DNA of 64,000 nt from JAWSUT01 sp033549345 (GTDB lineage Bacteria > Bacillota > Dethiobacteria > Dethiobacterales > Dethiobacteraceae), in assembly GCA_033549345.1 (NCBI GenBank), contig JAWSUT010000013.1:15266-79265 (forward strand), in the 5' to 3' direction. Made by a program: the position numbers and the translations under genes. Positions 33,666-42,605 of this stretch are shown here, one piece after another. Position 1 is the first letter of the stretch. Every line of letters begins with the position of its first letter. The notes under the pieces are model-generated. The model saw only the letters and a program-made list of their open reading frames with translations, searched no databases and was not told where the DNA came from.

Positions 33666-33959
33666 TTGCCGATTTTAGAGATCAGTATCATGCCCATCGG
33701 TACAGACGAGGCAAGTTTCAGCAGCTACATCGACAAAGCCTGCCATGTTGTGGAGAATCACGGTTTACAATACCGCGTTACACCTATGGCCACAATGGTG
33801 GAGGGCGAAATGGAGAAGCTGATGGATGTGGTCAGGGATGTTCACAGCCTGCCGTTTGCGTCAGGAGTAGAGAGGGTGATTACCAACGTCACCATTGACG
33901 AGCGCCGTGACAAAGTCATGGATATGGAGCAAATGGTCAACTCAGTTAATAACCACTAG
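33666..33959 (+). CDS. MTH1187/YkoF family thiamine-binding protein
   Basis: 97 residues of the ferredoxin-like DUF77 fold. LEISIMPIGTDEASFSSYI, VENHGLQYRVTPMATMVEGEM and GVERVITNVTIDERRDK are typical; family members bind thiamine or related compounds. The start is TTG 33666, five bases after AGAGGTGA. A terminator follows nine bases after the stop. No transporter or thiamine gene is adjacent, but thiD is at 11,167 in this window. Confidence 0.88.
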   Translation: MPILEISIMPIGTDEASFSSYIDKACHVVENHGLQYRVTPMATMVEGEMEKLMDVVRDVHSLPFASGVERVITNVTIDERRDKVMDMEQMVNSVNNH

Positions 33960-33967
33960 CAAGAAGT

Positions 33968-33990
33968 AAAACAGCCGAAGGGCTGTTTTA
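33968..33990. terminator. terminator after the thiamine-binding protein gene
   Basis: AAAACAGCC (33968-33976), GAAG, GGCTGTTTT (33981-33989). Confidence 0.75.
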
Positions 33991-34062
33991 CTTTGGTGAA
34001 GGAACAATACCCTCTGCTGTAGAATATTACATTCCTACAGACAAAAAAGGGGTGTTGTTTTT

Positions 34063-35325
34063 TTGCTGGCTGTCATCCTGGGACTTGGTCTTTTAATTTT
34101 GCTCGTATCAAAAAAAGTGAATGTTGTTGTGGCTGCACCTGCCGTTATTATGCTGATTGCTCTGGGAAACGGCCAGAGCCCATATGAAATGGTCACCGGC
34201 CCTTATCTGGAGGGGGCCGCTTATTTTATTGAGAACTTTTTATTTATCTTTCTTTTGGGTTGTATATTCGGCAAACTGATGGAGCAGTCCGGCGGTGCTT
34301 TTAGCATCGGCCGTACCCTTGTGGGTTGGCTGGGTGCGGGCCGGGCTGCCACCGCCATTTTTCTGGCGTCACTGTTTTTGGGAGTGGGTGGTATTGCCGG
34401 CTTTGTCATCATTTTTACCATGTATCCCCTGGGCCTTGCCGTGTTCGACCAGGCAAACCTCCCCAGGCGACTGCTTATTCCCTGTATTGGTGCCGGAATT
34501 ATTATGGCTATTTCTGCACCGGCCACACCACAAATTCAAAATTTAATCCCTATGGAATACCTGGGCACAACACCCACAGCCGGTTTCTGGCCCGGTGTAA
34601 TCAGCGTGGTCGTTTCGTCTGTCATAACGGCGCTGTATCTGGAAAAACAGGCAAAAAAGGCCCGGCTGCGGGAAGAAGTCTTCTTGCCGCCAAACGGATA
34701 TACCCCGGGCACGCAGGCTCATTTTCCGCCTGTCTGGCTTGCCTGCATTCCCCTGACGGTTATCATCATGATGCTTTCTGTTTTCGGGCTGAACCCGCTG
34801 CTTTCCCTGGGAAGCGGTGTTATGCTTGCCTATATTCTGATGCTTGGCTATCTGACACATCCGCTTGATGTCTTGAATGAAGGGACAAAAACAGCGATGA
34901 TGCCGCTGTTGTTTGCTTCATCGTCGGTGGGGTTCGGCCTGGCGCTGCGGGGTATCCCGGCCTTTGTCCTGTTTATAGAGAAATTAGCCCGTTCATCCTG
35001 GGACCCACTGGTCCTGGCGGGCATCATAACGAATATAGCTGCGGGCATGATGGGCTCTGCTTCCGGCGGGGTTGTTCTCACGCTGACTACAGTTGGGGGA
35101 GAACTGGCTGCGCGGACTGATCCGGACCTCCTGCACAGAGTGGTTACGCTGGCTGCAGCGGGACTCGACACCCTACCGCACAATAACGGCTATCTTACGA
35201 TGCTGGCTTTTTCCGGGCTCACATTCCGGGAAACATACAAAGACTACTTCTTTGCCACCGTCCTGACACCGGTAATCGGACTGGCGTTCATGCTGGTTCT
35301 CTATTCACTGGGCCTTTTCGCCTGA
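34063..35325 (+). CDS. GntP family permease (gluconate/organic acid symporter)
   Basis: A 420-residue integral membrane protein of the GntP/CitMHS-like superfamily, which imports gluconate or other hydroxy-acids. LGLGLLILLVSKKVNVVVAA at the N-terminus, the FLLGCIFGKLMEQSGGAFSIG segment and ASGGVVLTLTTVGGELA with LDTLPHNNGYLTMLAFSGLT towards the C-terminus are the conserved family blocks. About 12 membrane helices. The start is TTG 34063 with AAAGGGGTG upstream. No kinase or dehydrogenase gene is nearby to suggest the substrate. Confidence 0.85.
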   Translation: MLAVILGLGLLILLVSKKVNVVVAAPAVIMLIALGNGQSPYEMVTGPYLEGAAYFIENFLFIFLLGCIFGKLMEQSGGAFSIGRTLVGWLGAGRAATAIFLASLFLGVGGIAGFVIIFTMYPLGLAVFDQANLPRRLLIPCIGAGIIMAISAPATPQIQNLIPMEYLGTTPTAGFWPGVISVVVSSVITALYLEKQAKKARLREEVFLPPNGYTPGTQAHFPPVWLACIPLTVIIMMLSVFGLNPLLSLGSGVMLAYILMLGYLTHPLDVLNEGTKTAMMPLLFASSSVGFGLALRGIPAFVLFIEKLARSSWDPLVLAGIITNIAAGMMGSASGGVVLTLTTVGGELAARTDPDLLHRVVTLAAAGLDTLPHNNGYLTMLAFSGLTFRETYKDYFFATVLTPVIGLAFMLVLYSLGLFA

Positions 35326-35330
35326 GCAGC

Positions 35331-35360
35331 TGAATACCACAATTTCTACGGTGCATACTA
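35331..35360 (+). promoter_or_regulatory. forespore (sigma-G) promoter of the SASP gene
   Basis: TGAATA (35331-35336), a 17-base spacer and CATACTA (35354-35360), an excellent match to sigma-G GHATR-N17-CATNHTA. It lies 30 bases before the SASP start. Confidence 0.8.
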
Positions 35361-35389
35361 CCGGTAAAAGTTTCAGGGAGGTAGAGGCT

Positions 35390-35611
35390 ATGCCCAAGTA
35401 TAAGAAGAAGCCGGAAAAAATGACGCCACGTGAACTGGAAATGGAACAACTAAAACTGGAAATTGCCGATGAACTTGGCCTGGGTGATAAAGTCAAAGAC
35501 CGGGGCTGGGAAAACATGACAGCCCGGGAGACAGGTCGTGTGGGCGGAATTATGTCCCGCCGTCTGCGCAGCGAAAAAGAGAGTGCAAACGTCAAAAATG
35601 AAGACAGTTAA
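35390..35611 (+). CDS. alpha/beta-type small acid-soluble spore protein
   Basis: 73 residues; coats and protects DNA in the dormant spore and is broken down at germination. The MEQLKLEIADELGLGDKVKDRGW segment contains the GPR-protease site and the first DNA-contact helix; MTARETGRVGGIMSRRLR is the second helix with the GG turn. ATG 35390 follows GGGAGGTAG; the open frame reaches 35351. The last four codons and the TAA come from a palindromic repeat (35596-35664), so the C-terminus was probably changed by insertion of that element. Confidence 0.9.
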   Translation: MPKYKKKPEKMTPRELEMEQLKLEIADELGLGDKVKDRGWENMTARETGRVGGIMSRRLRSEKESANVKNEDS

Positions 35612-35664
35612 CCTGTCCCCGCGTCTTCATGAAGACAGCGGGGACAGGTTTAGTGTCTTCAAAT
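35596..35664. repeat. two palindromic repeat copies, head to head
   Basis: Copy A (35596-35630) has AAATGAAGACAGTTAACCTG then CCCGCGTCTTCAT; copy B (about 35629-35664) has the inverse centre GCGGGGACAGGTTTAGTGTC. Both share arms and centre with the repeats at 10938-10985 and 11126-11163. Copy A supplies the stop codon (TAA at 35609-35611) of the SASP gene. Confidence 0.8.
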
Positions 35665-35724
35665 CTGCTTGGTTCTGTGGTATAAAAAGATAAAGGTATC
35701 TATAAAAAAGTATTGGAGGACACT

Positions 35725-36570
35725 ATGCGGCTCGGTTGCCATTTATCAGTTTCCAAAGGGTTTGACAAAGCGGCGGAGGCAGCGCACGAAATCGGTGCCA
35801 ATACATTTCAGTTCTTTACACGCAATCCACGGGGCGGGGCGGCCAGAGCCATTCCTGAAGAAGAAGTGGCAAAGTGGCGGGAAGCCAGACAAACGTATGA
35901 TATCGCTCCGATTGTGGGCCATTTACCCTATACTGTAAACATGGCGGCTCCGGCGGAAAAGTCGTTTGCTTTTGCCAATATGGTGGTGGCGGCAGACCTG
36001 GCGCGCATGGACGCTGTGGGTGCAGAATACCTGGTGATACACCCCGGCTCCCACGCAGGTTCCGGCAGAGAGGCCGGCCTTAGGAGGATTGTGTCCTGTC
36101 TGGAAGAGTCGTTTATACCGTTTACCGGAAAAACCATGCTGCTGTTGGAGACGATGGCCAAAGCTGGTTCGGAAATCGGGACGCTGGACGATATCAAACT
36201 GATTATGGATGAGTTGGGCCGGCCGGATAACCTGGGTGTTTGCATTGACTCCTGCCATCTGACCGGTGCAGGATATGATTTTATGCAAAAAGAGCAGGTT
36301 GACAGGCTGGCCGATGATTTGCAGTCACTCATCGGTCTTGAACGTCTGCGTGCCATGCACCTGAATGACTCGAAATTTCCGCCCGGTACACATAAGGATC
36401 GGCACGCCAGAATCGGTGAAGGCTATCTGGGCAGGGAAGGGATGCTTAATTTGATCACGCATCCTGTGCTTAGCGGCATTCCAATGGTCTTGGAAACGCC
36501 GGTTGAGGACTACCGCCAGTATGGAGAAGAAATTGCTCTTTTGCGTACATGGTTAAAAGAAGGATTATAA
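35725..36570 (+). CDS. nfo: deoxyribonuclease IV (endonuclease IV)
   Basis: An AP endonuclease of base-excision repair; cuts DNA at abasic sites, three zinc ions. 281 residues. LGCHLSVSKGFDKAAEAA is the N-terminal strand, VGHLPYTVNMAAP, LVIHPGSHAGSG, LLLETMAKAGSEIG, CIDSCHLTGAGYD and LNDSKFPPGTHKDRHARIGEG carry the zinc-binding histidines, aspartates and glutamate. ATG 35725 follows TTGGAGGA; four codons of open frame upstream are ignored. It is common for spore formers to keep this enzyme for damage repair during germination. Confidence 0.94.
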   Translation: MRLGCHLSVSKGFDKAAEAAHEIGANTFQFFTRNPRGGAARAIPEEEVAKWREARQTYDIAPIVGHLPYTVNMAAPAEKSFAFANMVVAADLARMDAVGAEYLVIHPGSHAGSGREAGLRRIVSCLEESFIPFTGKTMLLLETMAKAGSEIGTLDDIKLIMDELGRPDNLGVCIDSCHLTGAGYDFMQKEQVDRLADDLQSLIGLERLRAMHLNDSKFPPGTHKDRHARIGEGYLGREGMLNLITHPVLSGIPMVLETPVEDYRQYGEEIALLRTWLKEGL

Positions 36571-36573
36571 ACA

Positions 36574-36604
36574 AAAACAGCGGAGCAGGCGCTCCGCTGT
36601 TTTT
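36574..36604. terminator. bidirectional terminator after nfo
   Basis: AAAACAGCGGAGC (36574-36586), AGGC loop, GCTCCGCTGTTTT (36591-36603). Thirteen base pairs. Confidence 0.85.
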
Positions 36605-36606
36605 GT

Positions 36607-37743
36607 TTACTGGTCAGTTTTTAAACGGGAGTAACGCATAAAGGCCAGTACGGCTCCCAGTAAGAAAACGGGGAGCAGGAGCCAAAGAGATGACTGCGCT
36701 TTATTAGGTGTATCTGCGCTGTCTGTGGCCGGTGCAGCAGAGACCTCTCGCTCTGCGAGCGGGAGGATGGTGAAGACGGCATCTTCGTGGATTGAACCCA
36801 CATCACCCAAAGCGGCAATTTCTTCGATCTGTGCCGCATTCAGTGCAGCTGTTATCATTAGCTCATTCTGTTCGTAGTCAAGGCCCATGGCATTGAGTGC
36901 AGCGGTGATATTTGTCAGAGCCGGGCCAACGCCCTCCCGATGAAGCGTACTCAGTTCCTCATAGAAGGCAACAGAACGCTCAAAATCTTCCTCGTTTAGT
37001 ATGTCAGTTTTAGGATTGGCAGGTGACACGCCGTTTTCGTCGCTCCCTTTGTCAGCGGACTCAGGCTCGTCAATGGCTTCGGGACGAATCTCCGGTTCAG
37101 GAATATCCCTTACATAGCCACCCTGAAACATCTCGGAGAGGGAAGGGAGGTGGCCGGCAAATTCAGGATACTCGGTTTTCAGCAATGCAAAGCGGTTACG
37201 AAGATCCTCAGTTTCCCGGAATGCCGGGTAGATAATCACCTTAATTGTTTCAGATGAGGGCAGGGTTTTCAGTTTCTGGTAGAGAGAAACATCCAGTTTC
37301 CCCGCTTCACGGCTGAGCCGCTCCCATTCTGCCACGGCCAGCCTTCGGTCTTCGGCCATTTTGGGCTCCATTTCCTGAAGACTGAGGACTTCGCCCGATT
37401 CTGTGTTAATGTAGACCCCGCTGTAGATTGTGCCGTCACCGGCAGGCCGCTGTTCAATCAGTTCACCGCGGTCGGAGACGGGGGTATCAGGCGGCAGCGG
37501 CTGCACCTCACCGGATGAACCCGTACCTTCGGGGTTGATGGTGAACTTGGCAAACCAAAAAGACTCCCCTAAATGTTCCAGTGTCATCATCTCGCCTTGA
37601 TACAGTTCGATACGTTCAGCCGGCACATTGTATGTTTCCATGATATAACGTAGTGCAATTTGCGGATAGTCACCGGCAAGCATGGATGCTGCCGGCAGTG
37701 TAAGCAGAATAAATAAAACCAGCAATATAAACTTTTTTATCAT
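36607..37743 (-). CDS. membrane-anchored exported protein of unknown function
   Basis: 378 residues. An N-terminal signal sequence (KKFILLVLFILLTLPAASMLA) is followed by a PepSY-like region (GDYPQIALRYIMETYNVPAERIELYQGEMM and VYINTESGEVLSLQEM), a long acidic linker (RPEAIDEPESADKGSDENG), a second folded part with MGLDYEQNELMITAALNAAQIEEIAALGDVGSIHED, and one C-terminal helix (LWLLLPVFLLGAVLAFM). The second part recalls peptidase-propeptide folds. I do not recognise a named family. It stands alone between terminators. Confidence 0.65.
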   Translation of the reverse strand: MIKKFILLVLFILLTLPAASMLAGDYPQIALRYIMETYNVPAERIELYQGEMMTLEHLGESFWFAKFTINPEGTGSSGEVQPLPPDTPVSDRGELIEQRPAGDGTIYSGVYINTESGEVLSLQEMEPKMAEDRRLAVAEWERLSREAGKLDVSLYQKLKTLPSSETIKVIIYPAFRETEDLRNRFALLKTEYPEFAGHLPSLSEMFQGGYVRDIPEPEIRPEAIDEPESADKGSDENGVSPANPKTDILNEEDFERSVAFYEELSTLHREGVGPALTNITAALNAMGLDYEQNELMITAALNAAQIEEIAALGDVGSIHEDAVFTILPLAEREVSAAPATDSADTPNKAQSSLWLLLPVFLLGAVLAFMRYSRLKTDQ

Positions 37744-37822
37744 TCCGACCCCTCCTGTAGGACATGTTGTTCTCTTAGACGTTTAGTTGCCGGGGGAAGT
37801 TCCCGCAGTCCTCAGATAAGAT

Positions 37823-37850
37823 AAAAAAAATAGAGCACCATATGTGCTCT
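37823..37850 (-). terminator. terminator of the acyl-CoA synthetase/DRTGG operon
   Basis: On the minus strand AGAGCAC (37850-37844), ATATG loop, GTGCTCT (37838-37832), then a run of eight T. Confidence 0.8.
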
Positions 37851-37857
37851 AGTGCAG

Positions 37858-38922
37858 TTACTGTTCGACAAAGTTAATGATGGGCTGCACGTTACAGTGT
37901 GCAGACACGTTGTCCTTGGCGACTTTTATTCCATCCTCATCGCCGGGACGGATGCGCCGTGAGACTACATGCAGACGTTCGATGGCGGTGTAGGTATCAT
38001 AGTGGACAAGGATGACCGGCACATTCTTTTCTATGGCCCGGGTCAGAACACCAACGTCGGGATAGAGGCCGCCGGTCAGAATCAGGACGGATGTACTGGT
38101 TTCCAGGGCAGTCACAGCCATATCGGAGCGGTCACCGCCGGTAATAACCGCCTTATTTGGTGCCCGTCTGAGATATCCCAGGGCGCTTTCGATAGTCATT
38201 GAACCGACCACCACTTCTTCCACCATACGGTTCATGCCCACTTCTTCACCGGTCAGCAGTTCCCCGCCCAATGCATCATAAAACTCCAGAACTGTGGGCG
38301 CGGCAATTTCTGCTTTGCGGGGGATGATACCCAATATAGGTAGACCCAGTTTTTCCATAATCGGAGCGTAGACACCTTTGGTTTTATCCAGAAGCGTCCG
38401 TTCAATATTATTAAAGATACTCCCCAAAAGATTCAGGCCGGCAAGACGGAAGTGTTCGTTATAGTAAATGGCTTTATCCAGACTGTAGTCATCTTCCATA
38501 CGAATCACATGAATCATGGCAGCCTGAAGCATTTTAGACAGGCTGATGGCATCCAGACCCAGACTTGCTGCAGTATAGGGGGAGAGTGAGCCGTCGATTA
38601 ATACCAAATCCAGACCGTCGGACACGGTTGCATAGGCCTCTTTGATTACCGCCGCGGATTTGTCGGGATCGCGGTGGGGCCCGCCGCTTAAGTAGTAAGG
38701 GCCGGTGCGGACAGGGCAAAGCAGGGATGCTTCATGCTTCAGTGACAAAACATCCTGAAAGAGAAGGACATCTTCATCTTCCTGGCGATGAGGCCCTTTG
38801 GCTGTACCAAGCGGTTTAAAATAACCGACATTGATCCCTGCCTCCCGCAGCTTCAGTGCCAGCCCCAGTGCAATGGCTGTTTTACCGCTGCCGGCCATCC
38901 CGCTGATAAAGATACTTTTCAT
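37858..38922 (-). CDS. P-loop/DRTGG protein related to the Pta regulatory domain
   Basis: 354 residues: an N-terminal BioD-like P-loop domain (SIFISGMAGSGKTAIALGLALKL, with FKPLG and VLIDGSL) followed by a DRTGG-type domain (residues about 225-320, NKAVITGGDRSDMAVTALET). This is the N-terminal half of long phosphotransacetylases without the transferase domain. ATG 38922 is set by AAAGGGTG; a GTG at 38931 is less good. It lies 14 bases downstream of the ADP-forming acyl-CoA synthetase gene, so it probably regulates or assists that enzyme. Confidence 0.8.
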   Translation of the reverse strand: MKSIFISGMAGSGKTAIALGLALKLREAGINVGYFKPLGTAKGPHRQEDEDVLLFQDVLSLKHEASLLCPVRTGPYYLSGGPHRDPDKSAAVIKEAYATVSDGLDLVLIDGSLSPYTAASLGLDAISLSKMLQAAMIHVIRMEDDYSLDKAIYYNEHFRLAGLNLLGSIFNNIERTLLDKTKGVYAPIMEKLGLPILGIIPRKAEIAAPTVLEFYDALGGELLTGEEVGMNRMVEEVVVGSMTIESALGYLRRAPNKAVITGGDRSDMAVTALETSTSVLILTGGLYPDVGVLTRAIEKNVPVILVHYDTYTAIERLHVVSRRIRPGDEDGIKVAKDNVSAHCNVQPIINFVEQ

Positions 38923-38936
38923 AGAGAACACCCTTT

Positions 38937-41060
38937 CTACTCCTGGTTATCGTCATAGGATACGGTTATTTTCACATCCAGCGCAACGGCTGTATCGTGA
39001 TAGGCAACTACGGGGTTAAGGTCAATCTCGGTAATCTCCGGAAAATCGAGTGAAAGGCGTGCAACCCTGGCCAAAGTTTGGATCAGCGCTCCGATATCCG
39101 ACGGTTTACTGCCGCGGTAACCACGAATCAGGGTATATGCTTTGGTTTCAGCAATCATTTCTTCGATTTCTTCCAGAGTCAGTCCTGCTGCCAACCGGAA
39201 GGAGACATCTTTTAGAAGATTAACATAAATACCGCCCAGGCCAAAGGCCAGCAGGGGGCCAAACTGAACATCCCTGCTCATGCCGATAATCAGTTCATTA
39301 CCCTTTGGCATCATTTTCTGAACTTCAATGCCATAAACAGGCGTGCCGGGCATTAATCGCCGTACACTGTCCATAATGCCATGAAAACCAGTCACCACTT
39401 CCTCACGGGTTTCCAGGCCGATTATTACTCCACCGACGTCACTTTTATGGATAATTTTCGGAGATGCGATCTTCAGCACCACCGGATACCCCAAACGATC
39501 AGCCTGCAGTGCGGCTTCTTCGGGCTTCTTGGCCAGCAGAACCGGCGCAACGGGAATACCGTACGCTTCCGCCACGCTGGTTGCTTCGTTGCCTAACAGG
39601 ACAAGGCGCCTGTCTTTTAGAACATCATAGAAAGTGGCTTTCACCGCATTTTTGTCAAGGTTTTCAATTCGCGGAATTTGCTGTTCTCTGGCCAGCTTTC
39701 GCTGCAGTGCGGAAAACCTGACCATACCGGAGAGGGATTTTAATGCCGGCTCGGGAAATGTGAAACAGGGGACACCGGAATTGGTGAGCACTCGGCAGCC
39801 CTCCGCCAATCCCTCACCACCCATGTAGGCGGCGAAGACCGGTTTTCCCTCAAATTTTGCATGAAGTTCTGAAACAACTTTAGCCGTTTCCACCGGTTCG
39901 GTGACAGCGGCGGGAGAGAGAAGAATCAGGGCGCCATCTGTATTTTCATCCGCCAGTACCGCCTCCAGAGAATCTCTGTAACGATCTGTCCTGGCATCTC
40001 CCAGTACATCGACCGGGTTGTACACATTTGCCTCCGCCGGCAGTGCATGGCGCAGTGTTTCAATGGTCTCTTTACTGAAGCGTGCCATGGAAAGCTTATT
40101 TTTTTCAACACTGTCTGTGGCAATAATCCCGGGGCCGCCGGAGTTGGTCACAATCGCAATACGGTTGCCGGCCGGAACAGGTTGGCTGACAAAAGCAACT
40201 GCTAAATCGAAAAGGTCGGACATGGTTTCTGCGCGGATAACACCGCACTGGCGGAAGGCGGTATCGTAGGCCAAATCACTGCCGGCCAGAGCTCCTGTAT
40301 GTGAGGATGCTGCGCGTGCACCGGCTGAAGACGTCCCGGATTTCAGGATAATGACAGGTTTACGTTTGCATGCTTCACTGACAACCTCGAGAAAACGCTT
40401 ACCGTCAGCCACATCTTCAATATAGCAGAGGATGACCCGGGTGTTGGGGTCCTGGGCTGCCGACCAGATAAAATCCACTTCATTCAGGTCAGCTTTATTC
40501 CCCATGGAGACAAAACGGGAGAAGCCAAGGCCCACACTGCGGCTCCAGTCAAAGATAGCCAGCAGCATGGCCCCGCTTTGTGAAATGAAAGCAATTTCAC
40601 CCTTCTGCGGGAAACCCTGTGCAAACGAAGCATTGACAGGCGCATGTGTATCCATGATACCTACCACGTTGGGGCCAACCATACGCATGTTATATTGTTT
40701 GCAGATTTCCAGCAGTTCTTTTTCCCGTTTCAGCCCCTTATCGCCGATTTCTTTGAAGCCGGCGCTGACCACCACCAGGAATTTGACCCCTGTCTCCCCG
40801 CACTCTCTGGCGACGTCAAGGGAACGTTCGGCAGGTACGGAGATTACAGCCACGTCAACTGCTTTGCCGACATCCCGAACGGAAGAATAACAGCGATACC
40901 CCAGAATCTCAGTTTCCCGCGGATTAACGGGAAAAACCTCACCGGCAAAACCGCTGCTTTTAATGTTGTCCATAATGGCAAAACCGATTTTTTCTTTGTT
41001 ATTTGAGGCTCCGACCACTGCAATGGAGTCGGGGCTAAACAGGGACTGCAAGTCGCTCAT
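38937..41060 (-). CDS. ADP-forming acyl-CoA synthetase (acetate-CoA ligase type), alpha-beta fusion
   Basis: 707 residues. The alpha part has the CoA-binding domain (SPDSIAVVGASNNKEKIGFAIMDNI), the succinyl-CoA-ligase-like domain with the phosphorylated histidine in ASSHTGALAGSD, and a further ligase domain. The beta part is an ATP-grasp domain with PVVLKIASPKIIHKSDVGGVIIGL and EVQKMMPKGNELIIGMSRD. Such enzymes turn acyl-CoA, ADP and phosphate into acid, CoA and ATP, thus saving energy in anaerobes; acetate is the common acid but others are possible. First gene of a unit with the DRTGG protein. Confidence 0.9.
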   Translation of the reverse strand: MSDLQSLFSPDSIAVVGASNNKEKIGFAIMDNIKSSGFAGEVFPVNPRETEILGYRCYSSVRDVGKAVDVAVISVPAERSLDVARECGETGVKFLVVVSAGFKEIGDKGLKREKELLEICKQYNMRMVGPNVVGIMDTHAPVNASFAQGFPQKGEIAFISQSGAMLLAIFDWSRSVGLGFSRFVSMGNKADLNEVDFIWSAAQDPNTRVILCYIEDVADGKRFLEVVSEACKRKPVIILKSGTSSAGARAASSHTGALAGSDLAYDTAFRQCGVIRAETMSDLFDLAVAFVSQPVPAGNRIAIVTNSGGPGIIATDSVEKNKLSMARFSKETIETLRHALPAEANVYNPVDVLGDARTDRYRDSLEAVLADENTDGALILLSPAAVTEPVETAKVVSELHAKFEGKPVFAAYMGGEGLAEGCRVLTNSGVPCFTFPEPALKSLSGMVRFSALQRKLAREQQIPRIENLDKNAVKATFYDVLKDRRLVLLGNEATSVAEAYGIPVAPVLLAKKPEEAALQADRLGYPVVLKIASPKIIHKSDVGGVIIGLETREEVVTGFHGIMDSVRRLMPGTPVYGIEVQKMMPKGNELIIGMSRDVQFGPLLAFGLGGIYVNLLKDVSFRLAAGLTLEEIEEMIAETKAYTLIRGYRGSKPSDIGALIQTLARVARLSLDFPEITEIDLNPVVAYHDTAVALDVKITVSYDDNQE

Positions 41061-41243
41061 TGCTCACTCACCTTTTTTGTGCGTGCCCGGATTGCTCACC
41101 GGTTTGCGGATGAATTGTGTAAAGTAAGTTAAAAAGATGCCGATACTTTAATGGTGACATATATTTTCCCTGAGTTTATTGCAATTTCATTATAATTGTA
41201 TTGTTCAGTTACCGGTAAAAAATTATGCCCGGGATGTGGTCGT

Positions 41244-42527
41244 GTGGACGTGTTAAAGCAATTTTGCAGAAAAGCACAAGAAAAAGGGCTGCCATTTTAT
41301 CTGGTAGGTGGTTTTTTGCGGGACAGTCTCACCGGACGTGCCAGTGCAGACCTGGATTTAAGCGGCCCACCCGGTGCTTTGTCTTTTGCTGCGGATTTCT
41401 GCAGAAAAAATCAGCTTAAGGGATATCTGATTAGCCGGCACCGCCTGATGCGGCTGCAGCTGTCGGGCCTTAGCCTTGATATTTCTGAGTTTAAAGGAAA
41501 CAACCTGACAGAAGACCTGGCTATGCGGGACTTCTCCCTAAACGCTATGGCACTGCCGCTGGCGGACTATCTGGCGGCAGGAGTGCAGGTTGACAAGCTG
41601 GTTGACCCGTTGGGCGGGTTTATTGATTTATCACAGAGGACGCTGCGTGCACTGCCGGGCGCACTGGAGCGTGATCCGCTGCGGGTGCTCAGGGGTGCCC
41701 GTATGGCAGTTCTCTTTGGCCTCACACCGGCCAAAGAGACAATAACAGAAGCACGAAAAACCGCCATTTTGTTATCCGCTGTGCCCGGTGAACGAATTCT
41801 GGCAGAAATATTTGCCGTGCTGCAGGGCAATGCATCCGGTTACTTGCCACTTCTGGAATCACTGGGCGCTGTTCAGCCGGTCTTTGGCCGGCGCTTAACA
41901 ATTCAATCAGATTTTGTGACACAGCAGACTGAAACCATTCTCAACAACAGCAGTTTATGGCCTGCGGCACTGAGAGAAAAGTTGCGTATCCACCTGATGC
42001 GCCCCATGGCTGCCCTGACACGCGCCCGTGAAATGATTAAATTTGCTGCCATGCTGTGTGATCTGGAGGGCATCGCTCCTGTCCGGGAAGAAACGCTGCG
42101 TGCTCTGGCGCGCCTACCGCTGGCACGACGCGAATCCAAGGCGCTTTTTGCTTTGGCAGAAGCCCTGCATTGGCTTTCCCGAAGCCGGAGGGGGTTTGGT
42201 AAAAAAGAGATATATAACTATTTTCACCGCTATGGTTCCTGGGGAGCAGACGCTGCCTTACTCTTCTGTGCATTGCGGGGACCGGGAGCACACCCGGCCG
42301 CAACAAGGCTGCTTTGGGAATATATTTCGCCGGCCGGCCGTCTGGCCAACCCGCCGCAATATCTCACCGGCAGGGAACTGGCAGCCATGGTGGGTAAAGC
42401 ACGTCTGCCATCCTCGCTGACAGGTGAACTGCAGCAGTCTCTACGCCGCGCAGCGGCACTGGGAGATGTTGTACACAAACAGGAAGCAGCGGAATTTGCT
42501 GAAGGTTTTGTCGGTGCGTTTAGGTAA
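41244..42527 (+). CDS. CCA tRNA nucleotidyltransferase / poly(A) polymerase family
   Basis: Nucleotidyltransferase of class II: LVGGFLRDSLTGRASADLDL (the GG motif and catalytic DxD), LTEDLAMRDFSLNAMALPL (template region), DPLGGFIDLSQRTLRALPGALERDPLRVLRGARMA. These enzymes add CCA to tRNA 3' ends or A tails to RNA; here the short body (about 427 residues) and divergent C-terminus leave this open. A longer frame starts at 41196 with an odd CPGCGR stretch; the GTG at 41244 is a better match to family starts, although its ribosome site is weak. It stands alone. Confidence 0.85.
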   Translation: MDVLKQFCRKAQEKGLPFYLVGGFLRDSLTGRASADLDLSGPPGALSFAADFCRKNQLKGYLISRHRLMRLQLSGLSLDISEFKGNNLTEDLAMRDFSLNAMALPLADYLAAGVQVDKLVDPLGGFIDLSQRTLRALPGALERDPLRVLRGARMAVLFGLTPAKETITEARKTAILLSAVPGERILAEIFAVLQGNASGYLPLLESLGAVQPVFGRRLTIQSDFVTQQTETILNNSSLWPAALREKLRIHLMRPMAALTRAREMIKFAAMLCDLEGIAPVREETLRALARLPLARRESKALFALAEALHWLSRSRRGFGKKEIYNYFHRYGSWGADAALLFCALRGPGAHPAATRLLWEYISPAGRLANPPQYLTGRELAAMVGKARLPSSLTGELQQSLRRAAALGDVVHKQEAAEFAEGFVGAFR

Positions 42528-42605
42528 AAACGTGTCGTAATATTACAAAAGAGGAAGGAAAGAACAAGACCGGGTCGAATATAGTTTCAAACAGAACAAG
42601 AGACT

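Noticed and set aside
36607..37743. Naming this exported protein as a subtilase propeptide or PepSY protein
   Set aside because: Only vague similarity; no complete motif, so it is left as unknown.
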